From the NCBI RefSeq assembly GCF_004339525.1, contig NZ_SMGE01000001.1, positions 1,364,001-1,428,000 of the forward strand: DNA of 64,000 bases, given 5' to 3'. This DNA comes from Flavobacterium sp. 90. GTDB lineage: Bacteria > Bacteroidota > Bacteroidia > Flavobacteriales > Flavobacteriaceae. Shown here piece after piece: positions 1 to 12,000 of the stretch (positions are counted from its first letter, which is position 1; each line of letters opens with the position of its first letter). A model generated the notes under the pieces. The model made no database searches. It saw only the letters and a list, made by a program, of their open reading frames with translations, and was not told the DNA's origin. The position numbers and the translations under genes are program-made.

Positions 1-3000
1 GAATTTGCCGTATCATCTTTTATAACAATTGTATCGTTAACCGGAATTACTGTGATAAATAAATTCGCTGTTGCAGTACTTGTTCCATCAGTTACGGTGT
101 ACGTTACTTTTGGTACAGATCCGTTATAATCTGCTTTTGGAACGAAAACATAACTACCGTTTGCATTTATGGTAAGATCTCCTTCGGCTAAATTAGCTGT
201 ACTTCCAACTGGGTAAGTTGTTGTTCCAATTACGAATTGCGTAATTGTCAAAGTATCACCATCTACATCGGTATCATTTGCCAATAAATTAGCACTTGAA
301 GTAACATCAACTGTCAAAGTTGTGTCTTCATTTGTTGTATTTGAATTATCAACTGCTACTGGCGCGTCGTTGACCGGAATTACTGTGATAAATAAATTTG
401 CTGTGGCAGAACTTGTTCCATCAGTTATGGTATATGTTACTTTTGGTACTGTTCCGTTATAGTCTGCTTTTGGAACGAAAGTATAACTACCGTTTGCATT
501 TATCGTAAGATCTCCTTCAGCTAAGTTTGCTGTACTTCCAACTGTATAAGTTGTTGTTCCAATTACAAATTGTGTAATGGTTAAAGTATCACCATCTGGA
601 TCTGTATCGTTTGCCAATAAATTAGCGCTTGAAGTAACAGCAACTGTCAAAGTTGTGTCTTCATTTGTTGTATTTGAATTATCAACAGCTACTGGAGCGT
701 GGTTTACAGCTGTCACCGTTATTGTTAATGTTCCGATATCTGTTAAACTTCCGTCTGTTACCGTATAATCTACTGTGTCGGTTCCGTTGAAATTTGGAGC
801 CGGCATGTAAGTATAAGATCCATCAGCTGCTAAAGTTAATGTTCCACCTTTAGTTGTTGTGTAAGTTCCAGCTACCACTGTTAGTGGGCTTGAATCTACA
901 TCAGTATCATTAACCACAAAGCTTACCGTTGAAGTATAAAGTGTGTCTTCAGTTGCTGTAGCTGTATCATCTACGGCGATTGGCGCATCGTTTACAGCGT
1001 TTACTGTAATTGTTAATGTTCCAACATCTGTTAAACTTCCGTCTGTTACCGTATAATCTACTGTGTCGGTTCCGTTGAAATTTGGAGCCGGCATGTAAGT
1101 ATAAGATCCATCAGCTGCTAAAGTCAATGTTCCGCCTTTAGTTGTTGTGTAAGTTCCAGCGATCACGGTTAGTGGGCTTGAATCTACATCGGTATCATTC
1201 GCCACAAGGCTTACCGTTGAAGTATAAAGTGTATCTTCAGTTGCTGTAGCTGTATCGTCAACAGCAATTGGTGCATCGTTTACAGCATTTACTGTAATGG
1301 TTAATGTTCCGATATCTGTTAAACTTCCGTCAGTAACTGTATAATCTACTGTGTCGGTTCCGTTGAAATTTGGAGCCGGCATATAAGTATATGATCCGTC
1401 AGCTGCTAAAGTCAAGGTTCCACCTTTTACTGTAGTATAAGTTCCTGCTACTACTGTGAGTGGGCTTGAATCTACATCGGTATCATTCGCCACAAGGCTT
1501 ACTGTTGATGTGTAAAGCGTGTCTTCGGTTGCAGTTGCAGTATCATCAACAGCGATTGGCGCGTCGTTTACAGCATTTACTGTAATAGTTAATGTTCCAA
1601 TATCTGTTAAACTTCCGTCTGTTACCGTATAATCTACAGTGTCAGTTCCGTTAAAATTTGGAGCCGGCATGTAAGTATATGATCCATCTGCAGCTAAAGT
1701 CAATGTTCCGCCTTTAGTTGTTGTATACGTTCCTGCTACCACGGTTAATGGGCTTGAATCTACATCTGTATCATTAGCCACAAGAGAAATGCTTGATGTG
1801 TAAAGCGTGTCTTCTGTAGCGGTTGCTGTATCATCTACGGCAATTGGTGCGTCGTTAACCGGAGTTACCGTGATAAACAAATTAGCTGTCGCTGAACTTG
1901 TTCCATCAGTTACGGTGTACGTTACTTTTGGTACTGATCCGTTATAATCTGCTTTTGGAATGAAAACATAACTTCCATTTGCATTTATTGTCAGATCTCC
2001 TTCGGCTAAATTAGCGGTACTTCCAACTGGGTAAGTTGTTGTTCCAATTACAAATTGTGTAATTGTTAAAGTATCACCATCTGCATCTGTATCGTTTGCC
2101 AATAAATTAGCGCTTGAAGTAACATCAACTGTCAAAGTTGTGTCTTCATTAGTTGTATTTGAATTATCAACTGCAATTGGAGCGTGGTTTACAGCTGTTA
2201 CCGTTATTGTCAATGTTCCAATATCTGTTAAACTTCCATCAGTTACCGTATAATCTACTGTGTCGGTTCCATTGAAATTTGGAGCCGGCATGTAAGTATA
2301 TGATCCATCAGTCGCTAAAGTCAAGGTTCCGCCTTTAGTTGTTGTGTAAGTTCCTGCTACAACTGTTAGTGGACTTGAATCTACATCCGTATCATTCGCC
2401 ACAAGGCTTACAGTTGAGGTGTAAAGGGTGTCTTCAATTGCTGTAGCTGTATCGTCAACAGCAATTGGCGCGTCGTTTACTGCATTTACTGTGATTGTTA
2501 ATGTTCCGATATCCGTTAAACTTCCGTCAGTAACTGTATAATCTACTGTGTCAGTTCCGTTGAAATTTGGAGCTGGCATATAAGTATATGATCCGTCAGC
2601 AGCTAAAGTTAAGGTTCCGCCTTTGGTTGTAGTATAAGTTCCTGCAACCACTGTTAGTGGACTTGAATCTACATCCGTATCATTCGCCACAAGGCTTACC
2701 GTTGAAGTGTAAAGTGTGTCTTCAGTTGCTGTGGCTGTATCGTCAACGGCAATTGGCGCATCGTTTACTGCATTTACTGTAATGGTTAATGTTCCGATAT
2801 CTGTTAAACTTCCATCCGTTACCGTATAATCTACAGTGTCAGTTCCGTTAAAGTTTGGAGCTGGCATATAAGTATATGATCCGTCTGCTGCTAAAGTCAA
2901 TGTTCCGCCTTTAGCTGTCGTGTAAGTTCCTGCTACAACTGTTAGTGAACTTGAATCTACATCTGTATCATTTGCCACAAGGCTTACAGTTGAGGTGTAA

Positions 3001-6000
3001 AGTGTGTCTTCGGTTGCTGTAGCTGTGTCGTCTACTGCAATTGGCGCATCGTTAACCGGAGTTACCGTGATAAACAAATTAGCTGTCGCTGAACTTGTTC
3101 CATCAGTTACGGTGTACGTTACTTTTGGTACAGATCCGTTATAATCTGCTTTTGGAATGAAAACATAACTTCCATTTGCATTTATTGTCAGATCTCCTTC
3201 GGCTAAATTAGCGGTACTTCCAACTGTGTAAGTTGTTGTTCCAATTACAAATTGTGTAATTGTTAAAGTATCACCATCTGCATCTGTATCATTTGCCAAT
3301 AAATTAGCACTTGAAGTAACAGCAACTGTCAAAGTTGTGTCTTCATTTGTTGTATTTGAATTATCAACAGCTACTGGAGCGTGGTTTACAGCTGTTACCG
3401 TTATTGTCAATGTCCCAATATCTGTTAAACTTCCATCAGTTACTGTGTAATCTACTGTGTCGGTTCCGTTGAAATTTGGAGCCGGCATGTAAGTATATGA
3501 TCCGTCAGCAGCTAAAGTCAAGGTTCCGCCTTTAGTTGTTGTGTAAGTTCCAGCGATCACCGTTAGTGGGCTTGAATCTACATCGGTATCATTCGCCACA
3601 AGGCTTACCGTTGATGTATAAAGTGTGTCTTCCGTTGCAGTTGCGGTATCGTCTACGGCTACTGGCGCATCATTTACTGCATTTACTGTAATAGTTAATG
3701 TTCCGATATCGGTTAAACTTCCATCAGTTACCGTGTAATCTACTGTGTCGGTTCCGCTAAAGTTTGCTGGCGGCATATAAGTATATGATCCATCAGCAGC
3801 TAAAGTTAATGTTCCGCCTTTAACTGTCGTGTAGGTTCCAGCGATCACTGTTAGTGGGCTTGAATCTACATCCGTATCATTCGCCACAAGGCTTACCGTT
3901 GAAGTATAAAGCGTGTCTTCGGTTGCTGTTGCGGTATCGTCAACAGCGATTGGTGCATCATTTACAGCTGTTACTGTAATGGTCAATGTTCCAACATCTG
4001 TTAAACTTCCATCAGTTACGGTATAATCTACTGTGTCAGTTCCGCTAAAGTTTGGAGCCGGCATATAAGTATATGATCCGTCAGCTGCTAAAGTTAAAGT
4101 TCCGCCTTTAGCTGTAGTATAAGTTCCTGCTACAACTGTTAGTGGACTTGAATCCACATCCGTATCATTTGCCACAAGGCTTACAGTTGAAGTGTAAAGT
4201 GTGTCTTCTGTAGCGGTTGCAGTATCATCAACAGCAATTGGTGCATCATTTACAGCATTTACTGTGATGGTTAATGTTCCAATATCTGTTAAACTTCCGT
4301 CAGTAACTGTGTAATCTACTGTGTCGGTTCCGTTGAAATTTGGAGCCGGCATGTAAGTATATGATCCATCAGCTGCTAAAGTTAATGTTCCGCCTTTGGC
4401 TGTAGTATAAGTTCCTGCTATAACCGTTAATGGGCTTGAATCTACATCTGTATCATTAGCCACAAGAGAAATGCTTGATGTGTAAAGCGTGTCTTCTGTA
4501 GCGGTTGCTGTATCATCTACGGCAATTGGTGCGTCGTTAACCGGAGTTACCGTGATAAACAAATTAGCTGTCGCTGAACTTGTTCCATCAGTTACGGTGT
4601 ACGTTACTTTTGGTACAGATCCGTTATAATCTGCTTTTGGAATGAAAACATAACTTCCATTAGCATTAATTGTCAGATCTCCTTCGGCTAAGTTAGCGGT
4701 ACTTCCAACTGGGTAAGTTGTTGTTCCAATTACGAATTGTGTAATTGTCAAAGTATCACCATCTGCATCTGTATCATTTGCCAATAAGTTAGCACTTGAA
4801 GTAACATCAACTGTCAAAGTTGTGTCTTCATTTGTTGTATTTGAATTATCAACTGCAATTGGAGCGTGGTTTACAGCTGTTACTGTAATTGTTAATGTTC
4901 CGATATCTGTTAAACTTCCGTCTGTTACCGTATAATCTACTGTGTCGGTTCCGCTAAAGTTTGCTGGCGGCATGTAAGTATATGATCCGTCTGCTGCTAA
5001 AGTCAAGGTTCCGCCTTTAGTTGTTGTGTAAGTTCCAGCGATCACTGTTAATGGGCTTGAATCTACATCAGTATCATTTGCCACAAGGCTTACTGTTGAA
5101 GTATAAAGTGTATCTTCAGTTGCAGTTGCTGTATCGTCAACAGCAATTGGAGCATCATTTACAGCATTTACTGTAATGGTTAATGTTCCGATATCTGTTA
5201 AACTTCCATCCGTTACCGTATAATCTACAGTGTCAGTTCCGCTAAAGTTTGGTGCTGGCATATAAGTATATGATCCGTCAGCTGCTAAAGTCAAGGTTCC
5301 GCCTTTTACTGTCGTGTAAGTTCCAGCGATCACGGTTAGTGGGCTTGAATCTACATCAGTATCATTGGCCACAAGACTTACAATTGAAGTATAAAGCGTG
5401 TCTTCAGTTGCTGTAGCTGTATCGTCAACAGCAATTGGTGCATCGTTTACCGGAGTTACTGTGATAAATAAATTTGCTGTAGCAGAAGTTGTTCCATCAG
5501 TTACGGTATATGTTACTTTTGGAACTGATCCATTATAATCTGCTTTTGGAACGAAAGTATAACTTCCATTTGCATTTATTGTCAGATCTCCTTCGGCTAA
5601 ATTAGCGGTACTTCCAACTGGATAAGTTGTTGTTCCAATTACAAATTGTGTAATGGTTAAAGTATCACCATCTGAATCTGTATCGTTTGCCAATAAATTA
5701 ACACTTGAAGTAACAGCAACTGTTAAAGTTGTGTCTTCATTTGTTGTATTTGAATTATCAACAGCGATTGGAGCGTGGTTTACAGCGTTTACTGTAATGG
5801 TTAATGTTCCAATATCAGTTAAACTTCCGTCTGTTACCGTATAATCTACTGTGTCGATTCCGCTAAAGTTTGCTGGTGGCATATAAGTATATGATCCATC
5901 AGCCGCTAAAATTAATGTTCCGCCTTTAGTTGTTGTGTAAGTTCCAGCTACCACGGTTAATGGGCTTGAATCTACATCAGTATCATTTGCCACAAGGCTT

Positions 6001-9000
6001 ACCGTTGATGTATAAAGTGTGTCTTCAGTTGCTGTAGCTGTATCGTCTACGGCTACTGGCGCATCATTTACTGCGTTTACTGTAATGGTTAATGTTCCAA
6101 TATCTGTTAAACTTCCGTCAGTTACCGTATAATCTACTGTGTCGGTTCCGTTGAAATTTGGAGCCGGCATGTAAGTATATGATCCATCACTCGCTAAAGT
6201 CAAGGTTCCGCCTTTGGTTGTGGTGTAAGTTCCAGCTACAACGGTTAATGGGCTTGAATCTACATCGGTATCATTGGCCACAAGGCTTACCGTTGATGTA
6301 TAAAGTGTGTCTTCCGTTGCAGTTGCGGTATCGTCTACAGCTACTGGCGCATCATTTACTGCATTTACTGTAATAGTTAATGTTCCAACATCAGTTAAAC
6401 TTCCGTCTGTTACCGTGTAATCTACTGTGTCGGTTCCGTTGAAATTTGGAGCCGGCATATAAGTATAAGATCCATCAGCCGCTAAAGTCAAGGTTCCGCC
6501 TTTAGTTGTTGTGTAAGTTCCAGCGATCACCGTTAGTGGACTTGAATCTACATCAGTATCATTTGCCACAAGGCTTACCGTTGATGTATAAAGTGTGTCT
6601 TCAGTTGCTGTAGCTGTATCGTCTACGGCTACTGGCGCATCATTTACTGCGTTTACTGTAATGGTTAATGTTCCAATATCTGTTAAACTTCCGTCAGTTA
6701 CCGTATAATCTACTGTGTCGGTTCCGTTGAAATTTGGAGCCGGCATGTAAGTATATGATCCATCACTCGCTAAAGTCAAGGTTCCGCCTTTGGTTGTGGT
6801 GTAAGTTCCAGCTACAACGGTTAATGGGCTTGAATCTACATCGGTATCATTGGCCACAAGGCTTACCGTTGATGTATAAAGTGTGTCTTCCGTTGCAGTT
6901 GCGGTATCGTCTACAGCTACTGGCGCATCATTTACTGCATTTACTGTAATAGTTAATGTTCCAACATCAGTTAAACTTCCGTCTGTTACCGTGTAATCTA
7001 CTGTGTCGGTTCCGTTGAAATTTGGAGCCGGCATATAAGTATAAGATCCATCAGCCGCTAAAGTCAAGGTTCCGCCTTTAGTTGTTGTGTAAGTTCCAGC
7101 TACCACTGTTAGTGGGCTTGAATCTACATCAGTATCATTTGCCACAAGGCTTACCGTTGATGTGTAAAGCGTGTCTTCGGTTACTGTAGCTGTATCGTCT
7201 ACGGCAATTGGCGCATCGTTTACTGCATTTACTGTGATTGTTAATGTTCCAACATCTGTTAAACTTCCGTCAGTTACGGTGTAATCTACTGTGTCGGTTC
7301 CGTTGAAATTTGGAGCCGGCATGTAAGTATATGATCCATCAGCTGCTAAAGTCAATGTTCCACCTTTGGCTGTTGTGTAAGTTCCAGCGATCACGGTTAG
7401 TGGGCTTGAATCTACATCAGTATCATTTGCCACAAGGCTTACCATTGAAGTGTAAAGTGTGTCTTCGGTTGCAGTTGCTGTATCATCAACAGCAATTGGC
7501 GCATCGTTAACCGGAGTTACCGTGATAGTTAATGTTCCGATATCTGTTAAACTTCCGTCGGTTACGGTATAATCTACTGTGTCAGTTCCGTTGAAATTTG
7601 GAGCCGGCATATAAGTATATGATCCGTCAGCTGCTAAAGTTAAGGTTCCGCCTTTAGTTGTTGTGTAAGTTCCAGCGATCACCGTTAGTGGGCTTGAATC
7701 TACATCGGTATCATTCGCCACAAGGCTTACTGTTGAGGTGTAAAGCGTGTCTTCAGTTGCTGTGGCTGTATCGTCTACGGCTACTGGCGCATCATTTACA
7801 GCATTTACTGTGATTGTTAATGTTCCAATATCCGTTAAACTTCCATCAGTTACTGTGTAATCTACCGTGTCAGTTCCGCTAAAGTTTGCTGGCGGCATAT
7901 AAGTATAAGATCCGTCTGCTGCTAACGTCAATGTTCCACCTTTAGCTGTCGTGTAGGTTCCAGCGATCACTGTTAGTGGGCTTGAATCTACATCCGTATC
8001 ATTCGCCACAAGGCTTACTGTTGAAGTATAAAGTGTGTCTTCTGTAGCGGTTGCTGTATCATCTACGGCAATTGGAGCATCATTTACAGCGTTTACTGTG
8101 ATTGTTAATGTTCCAATATCTGTTAAACTTCCGTCGGTTACGGTATAATCTACTGTGTCAGTTCCGTTGAAATTTGGAGCCGGCATATAAGTATATGATC
8201 CGTCAGCTGCTAAAGTTAAGGTTCCGCCTTTAGTTGTTGTGTAAGTTCCAGCGATCACCGTTAGTGGGCTTGAATCTACATCGGTATCATTCGCCACAAG
8301 GCTTACTGTTGAGGTGTAAAGCGTGTCTTCAGTTGCTGTGGCTGTATCGTCTACGGCTACTGGCGCATCATTTACAGCATTTACTGTGATTGTTAATGTT
8401 CCAATATCCGTTAAACTTCCATCAGTTACTGTGTAATCTACCGTGTCAGTTCCGCTAAAGTTTGCTGGCGGCATATAAGTATAAGATCCGTCTGCTGCTA
8501 ACGTCAATGTTCCACCTTTAGCTGTTGTGTAAGTTCCTGCTATTACTGTTAGTGGGCTTGAATCTACATCTGTATCATTCGCCACAAGAGAGATGCTTGA
8601 TGTGTAAAGCGTGTCTTCAGTTGCTGTGGCCGTATCGTCAACAGCGATTGGTGCATCATTTACAGCATTTACCGTGATGGTTAATGTTCCAATATCTGTT
8701 AAACTTCCATCAGTTACCGTATAATCTACTGTGTCAGTTCCGTTGAAGTTTGGAGCCGGCATATAAGTATAGGATCCATCAGCTGCTAAAGTTAATGTTC
8801 CGCCTTTTACTGTCGTGTAGGTTCCAGCGATCACTGTTAGTGGGCTTGAATCCACATCGGTATCATTCGCCACAAGGCTTACTGTTGAAGTATAAAGTGT
8901 GTCTTCAGTTGCAGTTGCAGTATCGTCAACAGCGATTGGTGCATCGTTTACTGCATTTACTGTAATAGTTAACGTTCCAATATCAGTTAAACTTCCATCA

Positions 9001-12000
9001 GTAACTGTATAATCTACTGTGTCAGTTCCGTTAAAGTTTGCTGGTGGCATGTAAGTATAAGATCCATCAGCAGCTAAAGTCAAGGTTCCGCCTTTAGTTG
9101 TAGTGTAAGTTCCAGCGATCACTGTTAACGGGCTTGAATCTACATCAGTATCATTTGCCACAAGGCTTACCGTTGAAGTATAAAGCGTGTCTTCAGTTGC
9201 GGTTGCTGTATCGTCAACAGCAATTGGAGCATCATTTACAGCATTTACTGTAATGGTTAATGTTCCGATATCTGTTAAACTTCCATCAGTTACGGTATAA
9301 TCTACTGTGTCGGTTCCGTTGAAGTTTGGAGCCGGCATATAAGTATATGATCCGTCTGCAGCTAAAGTCAATGTTCCGCCTTTTACTGTCGTGTAAGTTC
9401 CTGCTACAACTGTTAGTGGACTTGAATCTACATCCGTATCATTCGCCACAAGGCTTACAGTTGAAGTATAAAGCGTGTCTTCAGTTGCAGTTGCAGTATC
9501 ATCAACAGCGATTGGTGCATCATTTACAGCATTTACTGTAATGGTTAATGCTCCAACATCTGTTAAACTTCCGTCAGTTACCGTATAATCTACTGTGTCG
9601 GTTCCGTTGAAATTTGGAGCCGGCATGTAAGTATATGATCCGTCAGCTGCTAAAGTCAAGGTTCCGCCTTTAGTTGTCGTGTAAGTTCCTGCTATTACTG
9701 TTAGTGGGCTTGAATCTACATCGGTATCATTCGCCACAAGGCTTACAGTTGAAGTGTAAAGTGTGTCTTCTGTAGCGGTTGCAGTATCATCTACGGCGAT
9801 TGGTGCATCATTTACAGCATTTACTGTAATGGTTAATGTTCCAACATCTGTTAAACTTCCGTCAGTTACCGTATAATCTACTGTGTCGGTTCCGCTAAAG
9901 TTTGGAGCCGGCATGTAAGTATACGATCCGTCTGCTGCTAAAGTCAAGGTTCCGCCTTTAGTTGTAGTGTAAGTTCCAGCTACCACTGTTAGTGGGCTTG
10001 AATCTACATCGGTATCATTTGCCACAAGGCTTACCGTTGATGTATAAAGTGTGTCTTCCGTTGCAGTTGCTGTATCGTCAACAGCAATTGGAGCATCATT
10101 TACAGCATTTACTGTAATGGTTAATGTTCCGATATCTGTTAAACTTCCATCCGTTACCGTATAATCTACAGTGTCAGTTCCGCTAAAGTTTGGTGCTGGC
10201 ATATAAGTATATGATCCGTCAGCTACTAAAGTCAATGTTCCGCCTTTAGTTGTAGTGTAAGTTCCAGCGATCACGGTTAGTGGGCTTGAATCTACATCAG
10301 TATCATTGGCCACAAGACTTACAATTGAAGTATAAAGCGTGTCTTCTGTAGCGGTTGCCGTATCATCAACAGCGATTGGTGCATCATTTACTGCGTTTAC
10401 TGTAATGGTTAATGTTCCGATATCTGTTAAACTTCCGTCAGTTACGGTGTAATCTACTGTGTCAGTTCCGCTAAAGTTTGGAGCTGGCATATAAGTATAT
10501 GATCCATCAGCAGCTAAAGTCAAGGTTCCACCTTTAGTTGTCGTGTAAGTTCCAGCGATCACCGTTAGTGGACTTGAATCTACATCAGTATCATTTGCCA
10601 CAAGGCTTACCGTTGAAGTGTAAAGCGTGTCTTCCGTTGCAGTTGCTGTATCATCAACAGCAATTGGTGCATCATTTACAGCATTTACTGTGATTGTTAA
10701 TGTTCCAATATCTGTTAAACTTCCATCAGTAACGGTGTAATCTACTGTGTCGGTTCCGCTAAAGTTTGCTGGCGGCATGTAAGTGTATGATCCATCAGCT
10801 GCTAACGTCAAGGTTCCGCCTTTAGTTGTTGTGTAAGTTCCTGCTACAACTGTTAGTGGGCTTGAATCTACATCGGTATCATTCGCCACAAGGCTTACCG
10901 TTGATGTGTAAAGCGTGTCTTCGGTTACTGTAGCTGTATCGTCTACGGCTACTGGCGCATCATTTACTGCATTTACTGTGATTGTTAATGTTCCAATATC
11001 TGTTAAACTTCCATCAGTTACTGTGTAATCTACCGTGTCAGTTCCGCTAAAGTTTGGAGCCGGCATGTAAGTGTATGATCCGTCAGCTGCTAACGTCAAT
11101 GTTCCGCCTTTAGTTGTCGTGTAAGTTCCAGCGATTACTGTTAATGGGCTTGAATCTACATCGGTATCATTCGCCACAAGACTTACAGTTGATGTGTAAA
11201 GTGTGTCTTCCGTTGCGGTTGCTGTATCGTCAACAGCAATTGGTGCGTCATTTACAGCATTTACTGTGATTGTTAATGTTCCAATATCTGTTAAACTTCC
11301 GTCAGTTACGGTGTAATCTACTGTATCGGTTCCGTTGAAATTTGGAGCCGGCATGTAAGTATATGATCCATCAGCCGCTAAAGTTAATGTTCCGCCTTTA
11401 GTTGTTGTGTAAGTTCCAGCGATCACGGTTAATGGGCTTGAATCTACATCGGTATCATTGGTCACAAGGCTTACCGTTGATGTATAAAGTGTGTCTTCCG
11501 TTGCAGTTGCTGTATCGTCAACGGCTACTGGTGGACAATTTGGTTTAACATTAATAGTAACTGTATTTTTTGGTGAGTTACATCCAGATGTATTCTTAAT
11601 AATCACATCATAACTACCTGGTGTTAATCCTGATTTTGAATTACCTGACTGAAAATTTTGTCCATTATCAAAACTATAAGTTTCTAATGGATCTTGCACT
11701 GTAACTGTAATCGAACCAGTAAATGTATTACAATTAGGTTGCGTCACAGAAGTAACTGGTTTTGCTGGTAATGGGTTTGTACTTATAGTTACACTGCCTG
11801 ACATTGGCGCAGTACAGCTTGTTGTGCTATTAGTGGCAACAACTGTGTAGTTTCCTGTAGCTGTTTTTGTTCCAAAGCTGATTGCTGAACCTGTACCTGC
11901 AACGGCAGTTCCATCATTCGCTCCAGCTAATTGTAATTGATAGCTTACTCCGGTTTGTGAATTACTTAATCCAACTGCAACTCCTGTTCCGCCTGCGCAA

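Larger units (their letters stand above)
1..11542 (-). repeat. Cadherin-like domain array: 96-aa (A) and 111-aa (B) units
   Basis: Unit A is exactly 288 bp (96 aa) and unit B exactly 333 bp (111 aa). B units begin at about 41, 374, 1859, 3056, 4541 and 5450. In plus coordinates the order is B, B, A4, B, A3, B, A4, B, A2, B, A20, which makes 33 A and 6 B units; bases 1-40 belong to the next domain. The A consensus carries ANDTDVDSSPLTV and the B consensus ANDTDVDGDTLTI, both calcium-binding-type motifs. Units join through an ITV-N/P-xVNDAP linker. Both types belong to the bacterial Ig/cadherin-like fold by sequence character. The copies are very similar at DNA level, so recombination is likely and short-read assemblies of this region may be unreliable. 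Confidence 0.92.

Noticed and set aside
6158..9541. Repeated small plus-strand ORFs of about 71 aa in the first 10 kb
   Set aside because: They are antisense readings of the adhesin repeats, recur at multiples of 288 bp, and contain no domain pattern.
41..11542. CRISPR or phage-type repeat array
   Set aside because: Units are 288 or 333 bp, in frame, and code for protein domains; there are no short repeats with unique spacers.
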